Shown: positions 1-5,329 of the stretch, piece after piece | Position numbering within the stretch: position 1 is the stretch's first letter | How the letters are laid out: every line of letters starts with the position of its first letter | Origin: Paracoccaceae bacterium | GTDB lineage: Bacteria > Pseudomonadota > Alphaproteobacteria > Rhodobacterales > Rhodobacteraceae | Direction: 5' to 3' | Assembly (NCBI GenBank): GCA_026982275.1 | Contig: JALSHK010000014.1 | Location: 1 to 6,680, forward strand | DNA length: 6,680 nt | Notes under the pieces: model-generated | Seen by the model: the letters and a program-made list of their open reading frames with translations, nothing else | Databases searched by the model: none | What the model was told of the DNA's origin: nothing | Made by a program: the position numbers and the translations under genes

Positions 1-1126
1 GGCTGCCCTTGGAATCCAGCCCCTTGATATAATCCTCGTTATGCAAGGTGGCATTTGAAACCACCACGCCGCCCACCGTAACCGGCAATAGCCGCGCCAC
101 CGGAGAGAGCGCGCCGGTGCGACCCACCTGAATATCGATCGCTTGCAGCTCGGTCCATGCGGTTTCGGCCGGAAATTTATGGGCAATCGCCCAGCGGGGT
201 GTGGTGCTGCGCATACCAAGGCGGGCCTGCAGGTCAAGGTCGTTCACCTTGTAAACCACGCCGTCAATATCATAGCCAAGGGTGGCGCGGCGGGATTCGA
301 TCATCCGGTAATGGCCGATCAGCTCCTCGGCACTATCAAACACTTTAGTCAGCGGATTGGTGGTGAAACCCATATCGGCAAGGCATGCGATGGCCTCGGA
401 CTGGGTCTTGCCCAGCGGCGCGGAAAGCGCGCCCCATGCATAGGCAAAAAAGGCCAAAGGGCGCGATTGGGTGATCGCGGCATCCAGCTGGCGCAGCGAG
501 CCAGCCGCCGCATTGCGCGGATTGCTGAAGGGCTTTTCGCCCGCCGCCTGCTGACGCTGATTCAGCGCTTCGAAATCGGCATGGGTCATATAGACCTCGC
601 CGCGCACCTCTAAAAGCGCGGGCGCATTGGCGATATGCTCCGGAATGCCGGCCACAAAGCGCGCATTGGCGGTAACGTCTTCGCCGATCTCGCCATCGCC
701 ACGGGTGGCGGCGGAAACCAGATGGCCGTTTTCATAGCGAATTGAAAGCGATAGCCCGTCGATCTTGGGTTCGGCAGTATATTCGATCGGCTGCTTAATC
801 GACAGAAATTTGCGCACCCGATCGTCAAAATCCTGCACATCTTCCGGGGTAAAGGCATTGCCCAGCGAGAGCATGGGCACAGAATGGCGGATCTTGGCAA
901 AGCCCGATTGCACCGGCGCGCCGACCTTTTTTGACGGGCTGTCTTTGATTTCAAGATCGGGAAAACGGGCTTCGATTTCCAATACACGGGCCTTGAGCGC
1001 ATCGTATTGCGCATCATCCATGACCGGATCATCATCTTGATAATAGGCCAGATCTGCCGCCGCCATTTTACCAGCGATTTCTGCCAGCTCTGCTTTGGCG
1101 GCTTGTTTTTCCGCTGTGTCTGTCAT
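1..1126 (-). CDS. ligA: NAD+-dependent DNA ligase LigA, N-terminal 375 residues (3' end outside window)
   Basis: LigA seals nicks in duplex DNA using NAD+, joining Okazaki fragments and finishing repair in the cytoplasm. The frame is open from an ATG at 1126 to the left edge. Visible parts, in order: an N-terminal Ia-type region (YYxxDxPxxxDxxYDxL-like, residues about 28-42); the nucleotidyltransferase motif KIDG with adenylated Lys at residue 121; TRGDG (141-145) followed by GEDVT; NPRNAAAGSLRQLD (about 202-215); DGVVYKVN (288-295); KFPAE (317-321); and VGRTG at 334-338, which opens the OB fold. Family members run to roughly 670-710 residues, so about half is present; the zinc finger, HhH and BRCT parts lie beyond the edge. 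The start is supported by AGGGGA at 1135-1140, 8 nt upstream. It sits 44 bp downstream of ctrA on the same strand, so co-transcription is plausible. No frameshift or lost catalytic residue was seen. Confidence 0.97.
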   Translation of the reverse strand, partial: MTDTAEKQAAKAELAEIAGKMAAADLAYYQDDDPVMDDAQYDALKARVLEIEARFPDLEIKDSPSKKVGAPVQSGFAKIRHSVPMLSLGNAFTPEDVQDFDDRVRKFLSIKQPIEYTAEPKIDGLSLSIRYENGHLVSAATRGDGEIGEDVTANARFVAGIPEHIANAPALLEVRGEVYMTHADFEALNQRQQAAGEKPFSNPRNAAAGSLRQLDAAITQSRPLAFFAYAWGALSAPLGKTQSEAIACLADMGFTTNPLTKVFDSAEELIGHYRMIESRRATLGYDIDGVVYKVNDLDLQARLGMRSTTPRWAIAHKFPAETAWTELQAIDIQVGRTGALSPVARLLPVTVGGVVVSNATLHNEDYIKGLDSKGS

Positions 1127-1128
1127 CG

Positions 1129-1171
1129 GCCCGTTCCCCTGGTCTTTTTAGAGAAATAGGCCGAAACGGGC
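1129..1171 (-). repeat. Inverted repeat between ctrA stop and ligA start
   Basis: GCCCGTT at 1129-1135 is matched by its exact reverse complement AACGGGC at 1165-1171, leaving a 29-nt loop. One arm ends on the first base of the ctrA stop codon. The other abuts and slightly overlaps the Shine-Dalgarno of ligA (AGGGGA, 1135-1140). There is no T-tract in the right place for a classical terminator. It could be a weak structure limiting ligA translation, a stabiliser of the ctrA 3' end, or chance. The dyad is seen directly; its function is unknown. Confidence 0.35.
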
Positions 1172-1878
1172 TAGACAGCAATAGGCTGCGCCTCTTCTAC
1201 AGCCACCGGCTCGCGCAAAACATAGCCACGGCCCCATACCGTTTCGATATAGTTTTCGCCATCCAGCTCGTTTGAGAGCTTTTTGCGCAGCTTGCAGATA
1301 AACACATCGATGATTTTCAGCTCCGGCTCATCCATGCCGCCGTAAAGATGGTTGAGAAACATTTCCTTGGTCAGCGTTGTGCCTTTACGCAGGCTCAAAA
1401 GCTCGAACATCTGGTATTCCTTGCCGGTCAGATGCACGGGGCGGCCATTGGCTTCTACGGTTTTGGCGTCAAGATTAACCACAATATTTCCGGTTGTGAT
1501 CAGCGATTGCGCATGGCCCTTGGAGCGGCGCACGATGGCATGAATGCGCGCCACCAGCTCCTCGCGGTGGAACGGCTTCGTCATGTAATCATCGGCACCA
1601 AAGCCAAAGCCCTTGATCTTATTTTCGGTGTCATCCATGCCCGAGAGGATCAGGATCGGGGTGTCGATCTTGGCCAGCCGCAGCTGGCGCAGCACCTCGT
1701 GGCCATTCATATCCGGCAGGTTAATATCCAGCAGAATCAAATCGTAATCATAGAGCTTGGCCAGATCGATCCCTTCCTCGCCAAGATCGGTGGCATATAC
1801 ATTCAGATTCGCACTTGCCAGCATCATTTCAATGCTTTTAGAGGTCATCGGGTCGTCTTCAACAAGCAGAATTCGCAT
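1171..1878 (-). CDS. ctrA: Cell-cycle response regulator CtrA (OmpR/PhoB type)
   Basis: CtrA is the alphaproteobacterial master response regulator. When phosphorylated by the CckA-ChpT relay it binds TTAA-type sites; depending on the lineage it controls cell division, flagella or gene transfer agent expression. This 235-aa protein starts MRILLVEDDPMTS. An upstream in-frame start would add 11 residues, but the ATG at 1878 matches the family start and has AAGGA at 1885-1889 with a 6-nt spacer. The receiver domain (about 1-115) has the acidic pair D8/D9, phosphoacceptor D51 (LLDINLPDMNG), S79 and K101 (TKPF). The winged-helix domain (about 125-225) includes LTGKEYQMFELL, the CtrA-typical YGGMDEPELKIIDVFICKLRKKL and the closing GRGYVLR. 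The C-terminus is PIAV, not the Ala-Ala end known to target Caulobacter CtrA to ClpXP. It lies downstream of sciP, with a 99-bp gap holding palindromic CtrA sites, and upstream of ligA. Confidence 0.97.
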   Translation of the reverse strand: MRILLVEDDPMTSKSIEMMLASANLNVYATDLGEEGIDLAKLYDYDLILLDINLPDMNGHEVLRQLRLAKIDTPILILSGMDDTENKIKGFGFGADDYMTKPFHREELVARIHAIVRRSKGHAQSLITTGNIVVNLDAKTVEANGRPVHLTGKEYQMFELLSLRKGTTLTKEMFLNHLYGGMDEPELKIIDVFICKLRKKLSNELDGENYIETVWGRGYVLREPVAVEEAQPIAV

Positions 1879-1884
1879 GGTTAA

Positions 1885-1889
1885 TCCTT
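1885..1889 (-). promoter_or_regulatory. Shine-Dalgarno of ctrA
   Basis: Read on the minus strand this is AAGGA, 6 nt before the ATG at 1878. It decides the start in favour of MRILLVEDD over the in-frame codon 33 bases upstream, which has no comparable site. Confidence 0.7.
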
Positions 1890-1914
1890 TAATATAGCCA
1901 TCCCTTCGCAACAG

Positions 1915-1942
1915 GGTTAACCATTACCCAAAATGGTTAACC
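1915..1942. promoter_or_regulatory. Perfect 11-bp dyad carrying two opposed CtrA-type TTAACCAT motifs upstream of ctrA
   Basis: GGTTAACCATT at 1915-1925 and its exact reverse complement AATGGTTAACC at 1932-1942 are separated by 6 bp. Each arm contains TTAACCAT (1917-1924 on plus, 1940-1933 on minus), which I recall as one of the recognised CtrA binding words in Caulobacter. The self-palindromic GGTTAACC cores lie 20 bp apart, about two helical turns, so bound proteins would sit on the same DNA face. The dyad is 37-64 bp upstream of the ctrA start codon, the expected place for autoregulation. The dyad itself is certain; binding by CtrA is inferred from family knowledge. Confidence 0.75.
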
Positions 1943-1951
1943 AATTGTTAC
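1937..1951. promoter_or_regulatory. Near-consensus CtrA box TTAA-N7-TTAC
   Basis: TTAA at 1937-1940 is followed after exactly 7 bp by TTAC at 1948-1951, matching 7 of the 8 defined bases of the consensus TTAA-N7-TTAA. It overlaps the right arm of the dyad at 1915-1942, so the full CtrA target may be compound. It lies between the sciP stop and the ctrA start, 59-73 bp upstream of the ctrA ATG. No CcrM methylation site (GANTC) lies anywhere in this gap, unlike the methylation-sensitive Caulobacter ctrA P1 promoter. Confidence 0.6.
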
Positions 1952-1977
1952 TTCTGCCTGAACTTTACGCATTATCG

Positions 1978-2256
1978 CTAAAGTTGTCTATACTCTTGCA
2001 ATTTGGTGACCCGCAAGCCGCTGCGGCCATGGGTGGTCATGTTTTTCACCCAGCTATCGAATTCCTCGCCCGACAGCCCATACATTTCCATCGCCTCTTC
2101 GCGGCTGATCATGCCGGCGGCCACCGCCGTTACCACGGTCGCCTTTCTTCGCGCGACCCAGCGCATGGTTTTAACCGATGGCAAATCGGATCTGGACAGG
2201 ATGGTTCCATCGGGCAGCGCCACATAAGCAGGCCCCTTTTGTCGTCTGATATACAT
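1978..2256 (-). CDS. sciP: CtrA inhibitor SciP (DUF1153 family)
   Basis: SciP is a small cytoplasmic helix-turn-helix protein which in Caulobacter binds CtrA and blocks activation of CtrA-dependent promoters in part of the cell cycle. This 92-aa product has the normal family length of about 90. It begins with the family-typical MYIRR, then an N-terminal segment with LPDGTILSRSDLP (14-26). The conserved RWVARRKATVV stretch (32-42) opens a helical HTH-like region running through MISREEAMEMYGLSGEEFDSW (49-69). It ends with the typical HG....L..TKLQEYR. The ATG at 2256 has GAGGG at 2260-2264 with a 3-nt spacer. It is tandem with and upstream of ctrA, whereas the two genes are unlinked in Caulobacter. 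The 99-bp gap holds apparent CtrA sites, so ctrA may have its own promoter as well as read-through. A CtrA-like box at 2305-2319 suggests sciP itself responds to CtrA. Confidence 0.9.
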   Translation of the reverse strand: MYIRRQKGPAYVALPDGTILSRSDLPSVKTMRWVARRKATVVTAVAAGMISREEAMEMYGLSGEEFDSWVKNMTTHGRSGLRVTKLQEYRQL

Positions 2257-2367
2257 ATTCCCTCACAAGTATTGTTCCCACATCCCGACCTTGCGCTGAG
2301 GGGCTTAACGAAGTATGAAACCCCCTCGTCCAAGTGCGTAAAATTCAGTTATATTGCGAGCTAAATC
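2257..2367. promoter_or_regulatory. Divergent promoter region of sciP and mnmA
   Basis: This 111-bp, relatively AT-rich gap separates the sciP start (minus) from mnmA (plus), so both promoters should be here. Towards mnmA there is a TATATT at 2350-2355 that could be a -10 element, but no convincing TTGACA lies 17 bp upstream. Towards sciP the clearest element is the GAGGG Shine-Dalgarno at 2260-2264. No GANTC site is present. The exact transcription starts cannot be placed from sequence alone. Confidence 0.55.
2298..2327. promoter_or_regulatory. CtrA-like box TTAA-N7-TGAA framed by a GAGGGG/CCCCTC inverted repeat
   Basis: TTAA at 2305-2308 is followed after 7 bp by TGAA at 2316-2319, one base off the CtrA consensus in the second half-site. 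It sits 49-63 bp upstream of the sciP start. The box lies inside the 18-nt loop of a perfect 6-bp inverted repeat, GAGGGG at 2298-2303 and CCCCTC at 2322-2327. It could be a CtrA operator for sciP, a small RNA structure in one of the leaders, or coincidence. The sequence matches are direct; the regulation is inferred. Confidence 0.4.
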
Positions 2368-3510
2368 GTGCAGAATATGCCTAGAAACACCCTTAATAGC
2401 CTTGGTTTTGCCAAGCCCGAAAGCGATACCCGCGTGGTGGTTGCGATGTCTGGCGGGGTGGATAGCTCGGTGGTAGCGGCCATGCTTTCGCGCGAGGGCT
2501 ATGATGTGGTGGGCGTCACGCTTCAGCTTTATGATCACGGCGCGGCGCTGGCCAAAAAGGGCGCGTGCTGTGCGGGGGCGGATATCCATGATGCCCGCCG
2601 CGTGGCCGAGGATTTGGGCTTTCCGCATTATGTGCTGGATTACGAAAATATCTTCAAGGATGCGGTGATCGATGAATTCGCCGATGCCTATCTGGCCGGC
2701 TCCACGCCGGTGCCCTGTATTCGCTGCAACGAGCGGGTAAAATTTCAGGATCTGCTTGCCACGGCCAAGGATCTGGGCGCGGATTGCATGGCCACGGGGC
2801 ATTATATCCAGCGCAAAACCGGCGAAAACGGCCCCGAGCTGCACCGCGCGGCGGATTACGAGCGCGACCAGAGCTATTTTCTGTTTTCCACCACGCCCGC
2901 ACAGCTGGATTATCTGCGCTTTCCGCTGGGCCATCTGGAATCCAAGGCCGAGACGCGGGCGCTGGCGGCTGAATTCGGGCTTGCTGTGGCCGACAAACCC
3001 GATAGTCAGGATATCTGCTTTGTGCCCAATGGCTCCTATGCCGATGTGATCGAAAAGCTGCGCCCCGGGGCCGCCGAGCCGGGCGATATTGTCGATCAGG
3101 CGGGCAAGGTGCTGGGCCGGCACAAAGGCGTGCTGCGCTATACCATCGGCCAGCGCCGCGGCTTGGGCATTGGCGGCGGCGATCCGCTTTATGTGATCAA
3201 GCTGGATGCGGATAAGCGGCAGGTGGTGGTTGGCCCGCCAGAGGCGCTCAAAACCCGCGCGGTGACGCTCAAGGAGATCAACTGGCTGGGCGATGCGCCG
3301 ATTTCGGACGCGCCAGCGCAGGGCCACGAGATATTGGTCAAGGTGCGTTCTACCCGTCCGCCCATTCCGGCGCGGCTGTTTCCAAGCGGGGATGGCACGG
3401 CGCACGTGGAGCTTTTGCAGGCCGAGGCCGGGGTTTCGCCCGGGCAGGCTTGTGTATTTTATGCGCCCGAGGGCAGCCGCGTGCTGGGCGGCGGCTGGAT
3501 ATTTGATTGA
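2368..3510 (+). CDS. mnmA: tRNA-specific 2-thiouridylase MnmA
   Basis: MnmA thiolates U34 of the wobble position in Lys, Glu and Gln tRNAs, using ATP and sulfur relayed from a cysteine desulfurase. With the GTG start at 2368 the protein is 380 aa; an ATG at 2377 would give 377 aa. A weak GAG at 2358-2360 with 7-nt spacing favours the GTG slightly, while codon preference favours the ATG. The ATP-binding PP-loop SGGVDSS is at 28-34. The catalytic cysteines are C117 in PCIRCN and C217 in DSQDICF, with a further C120 beside the first. TGHY follows at 143-146 and RDQSYFLF at 166-173. The C-terminal half has YTIGQRRGLG and ends with the family-typical SPGQACVFY and GGGWI. It is divergent from sciP and convergent with the EamA transporter, so probably monocistronic. 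Nothing abnormal was seen. Confidence 0.97.
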   Translation: MQNMPRNTLNSLGFAKPESDTRVVVAMSGGVDSSVVAAMLSREGYDVVGVTLQLYDHGAALAKKGACCAGADIHDARRVAEDLGFPHYVLDYENIFKDAVIDEFADAYLAGSTPVPCIRCNERVKFQDLLATAKDLGADCMATGHYIQRKTGENGPELHRAADYERDQSYFLFSTTPAQLDYLRFPLGHLESKAETRALAAEFGLAVADKPDSQDICFVPNGSYADVIEKLRPGAAEPGDIVDQAGKVLGRHKGVLRYTIGQRRGLGIGGGDPLYVIKLDADKRQVVVGPPEALKTRAVTLKEINWLGDAPISDAPAQGHEILVKVRSTRPPIPARLFPSGDGTAHVELLQAEAGVSPGQACVFYAPEGSRVLGGGWIFD

Positions 3511-3534
3511 GCGGTGGCGCAGGCTTAAGCCCGG

Positions 3535-4413
3535 CTATGCCTTGCTCGGGCGCACGAGGGCTACGCCCAGCAGCATCAGCCCCATCGCGGCCCAGACCCA
3601 GATCGAATAGCTCTCCCCCAGAAATACTATCGAGATCAGCACCCCCCAGCCGGTAACCAGATAGGCCACTTGCGAGGAAAATACCGGCCCCGCGCGGTGG
3701 ATCAGCCAGACATATAAAATATAGGCCGTGATATTCAGCACCGCGCCCGCAGGGATGGCCCATTCTGGCACCCCCCATGGCTGCGCGGGATTGATCCATT
3801 GCCCCGTTAGCAGCGCCAGCGGTAGCGCGCAGGCCAGCGCGATGACGGTGGCGCCAAATAGTGTCTGGGTCGCATCCAGCCCGCGCTCGCCCATATAGGT
3901 GAGGAAATTGCCCTCCAGACCATAGAGCAGCGGTGCGCCCGCCATCAACAATACAAACCAGAACTTCGACGGGTCCGGCAGGCTGGCTTCAGGGCCGATC
4001 AGCAGCAATAGTGCCACAGCCCCGCTAAGCGCTCCCAGCAAGCGCAGCCAGTTAAAGCGCTCAAAGCCCATCAGCAGGGCAATCGGCATCGAAAACAGCG
4101 GCACCAGCGCGATCAGGATCGAGATAATCCCCGCCGGCAGCTCGGCGCTGGCGGTATAGGAAAAATAATTCGGCAGCACCGTGCCCAGCAGCGCCACCCC
4201 GATATAGATCGGCAGGTTTTTGCGACTGAAATTCAGGCGCTTGCCACGCAGCAGCAAAAATGCCGCTGAAAGCGCAATGCCGATCACCATCTGCCAGACC
4301 ATAATGCCAAAAGGCTTATACCCCGTGGAAACCGCGATTTTGGTAATCGGAAATACCGCGCCCCAGATCAGCGCCATAAAGACCAGAACGCCGTAATTCA
4401 GCGCGTTTTTCAC
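3535..4413 (-). CDS. DMT superfamily transporter, EamA domain (RhaT/YdcZ-like permease)
   Basis: This is a 292-aa, strongly hydrophobic inner-membrane protein with about ten predicted helices in two EamA repeats, roughly residues 5-137 and 152-287. The first repeat opens with the typical ALIWGAVFPITKIAV. It also has the helix-4 pattern TASAELPAGIISILIALVPLFSMPIALLMGFERFNWLRLLG, and the second repeat has the matching AGPVFSSQVAYLVTGWGVLISIVFLGESYSIWVWAAMGLMLLGVALV. Members export or import small metabolites such as amino acids, but the substrate cannot be read from sequence. The GTG start overlaps the TGA of the upstream phosphoesterase gene (GTGA, 4410-4413). There is no separate Shine-Dalgarno, so translation is probably coupled. 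It converges on mnmA with 24 bp between stops; a 10-bp palindrome there (3522-3531) lacks a T-tract. Confidence 0.93.
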   Translation of the reverse strand: MKNALNYGVLVFMALIWGAVFPITKIAVSTGYKPFGIMVWQMVIGIALSAAFLLLRGKRLNFSRKNLPIYIGVALLGTVLPNYFSYTASAELPAGIISILIALVPLFSMPIALLMGFERFNWLRLLGALSGAVALLLLIGPEASLPDPSKFWFVLLMAGAPLLYGLEGNFLTYMGERGLDATQTLFGATVIALACALPLALLTGQWINPAQPWGVPEWAIPAGAVLNITAYILYVWLIHRAGPVFSSQVAYLVTGWGVLISIVFLGESYSIWVWAAMGLMLLGVALVRPSKA

Positions 4414-5225
4414 AGCGGCGCAGGCCCGTGCTGCGAGAGCAGGCCGCCAATGCGCACAGGCTCTATGCGGCTGGCCTTGCCGCCTTCGGTTTCGATATAG
4501 ACCCCCGAAAGCGTGGCCTCGCCTGTGGCGGGGGTGAAGCGGCCCTTGCCCATGCCGGTAATAAAGCGGCGCATCGGCTCCAGCGGCTCCATGCCGATCA
4601 CCGAATTATAATCGCCGCACATGCCCGCATCGGTCAGGCAAGCTGTGCCTTTTTCCAGAATGCGCGCGTCAGCCGTGGGCACATGGGTATGGGTGCCCAC
4701 CACCAAGGAGGCGCGCCCGTCCAGCCAATGCCCCATCGCCATTTTTTCAGACGTCACCTCGGCATGGAAATCTACAATCACCGCATCAGCCTCCCGGCCT
4801 AAAGGCGCAGCCTTCAGCGCCGCATCCAGCATGGAAAACGGGTCCGAAAAAGGGCGCTTCATAAAGACCTGCCCCAAAGCCTGCACCACAAAAACCTTCT
4901 TGCCGGTCTTGGTGGTAAATAGCCGCGCCCCCGCGCCTGGCGCGGATTTGGCAAAATTGAGCGGGCGGATAATGCGCGGCTCGGTCTCGATGAATTTCAG
5001 CATGTCGCGCTGGTCAAAAGCATGGTCGCCAAGGGTGATTACATCGGCCCCCGCCTCCAGCAGCCCTTGGGCATGGCCGCCCGAAAGCCCCATGCCGCCC
5101 GTGGCGTTTTCGCCATTCACCACCACAAAATCAAGGCCCCAGGCCGCGCGCAGCTTGGGCAGACGCCCGGCAATCGCCTTGCGCCCTGCCCGCCCCATTA
5201 CATCACCCAAAAACAGTATTTTCAT
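4410..5225 (-). CDS. YmdB-family metallophosphoesterase (TIGR00282)
   Basis: This 271-aa calcineurin-like phosphoesterase belongs to the family of Bacillus YmdB, a dimetal enzyme acting on 2',3'-cyclic nucleotides; its role in proteobacteria is poorly known. The start is placed at the ATG at 5225 because MKILFLGDVMGRAGR is the family beginning. An in-frame TTG would add 14 unconserved residues. Metal-site residues visible: D8 (FLGDVMG), E39 and N40 (VVNGENATGGMG), H68, H154 (VDFHAE), H179 and H181 (GTHTHVPTAD). SEKMAMGHWLDGRASLVVG and the late DAGMCGDYNSVIGM are also family signatures. Residue 67 is Asp in LGDHAFDQRD, where Bacillus YmdB has the usual Asn of a GNH motif. No clear Shine-Dalgarno precedes the start. 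Its stop overlaps the transporter start by 4 bp, forming a two-gene unit. The protein is expected to be cytoplasmic. Confidence 0.9.
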   Translation of the reverse strand: MKILFLGDVMGRAGRKAIAGRLPKLRAAWGLDFVVVNGENATGGMGLSGGHAQGLLEAGADVITLGDHAFDQRDMLKFIETEPRIIRPLNFAKSAPGAGARLFTTKTGKKVFVVQALGQVFMKRPFSDPFSMLDAALKAAPLGREADAVIVDFHAEVTSEKMAMGHWLDGRASLVVGTHTHVPTADARILEKGTACLTDAGMCGDYNSVIGMEPLEPMRRFITGMGKGRFTPATGEATLSGVYIETEGGKASRIEPVRIGGLLSQHGPAPL

Positions 5226-5329
5226 GGGGCCGAGTGGTAGCGCCGAAATCCTGATTTCACAAGGCAATCTTTACCGGATGTTCAGAAATAGCTGCGAAGT
5301 AGAGATAAGTTTACGAAAATAGCGAAGAC
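5226..5329. promoter_or_regulatory. Divergent intergenic region between the phosphoesterase gene and fliG
   Basis: This 104-bp gap should hold promoters in both directions. It contains a perfect small dyad, GAAATC-CT-GATTTC (5245-5258), and an AT-rich stretch just before fliG. I found no TTAA CtrA half-site, no GANTC, and no convincing sigma-54 (GG-N10-GC) or sigma-28 flagellar promoter. Only a weak GAAG (5324-5327) precedes the fliG start. Regulation of fliG therefore cannot be assigned from this DNA alone. Confidence 0.5.

Noticed and set aside
143..613. A 156-codon plus-strand frame opposite ligA
   Set aside because: The minus-strand LigA frame is continuous with all catalytic motifs through this region; the plus-strand product resembles nothing.
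1348..1884. A 178-codon open frame on the plus strand opposite ctrA
   Set aside because: It is antisense to the fully conserved CtrA and has no domain, no ribosome binding site and a composition typical of a shadow frame.
1891..1896. TATATT (minus strand) as the -10 element of the ctrA promoter
   Set aside because: A start 6-8 bases downstream would fall about 6 nt before the ATG and exclude the good AAGGA Shine-Dalgarno at 1885-1889, so it is unlikely to be the main promoter even though TTAA half-sites lie near its -35 position.
2305..3405. A 366-codon open frame on the minus strand opposite mnmA
   Set aside because: It lies almost wholly antisense to an unmistakable MnmA. Its product is rich in His, Arg, Ala and Ile without a recognisable domain, which is typical of the mirror frame of GC-rich coding DNA.
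3522..3531. GGCTTAAGCC palindrome between the converging mnmA and transporter genes as a terminator
   Set aside because: The 5-bp arms leave no proper loop and no T-tract follows in either direction, so it is not supported as an intrinsic terminator.
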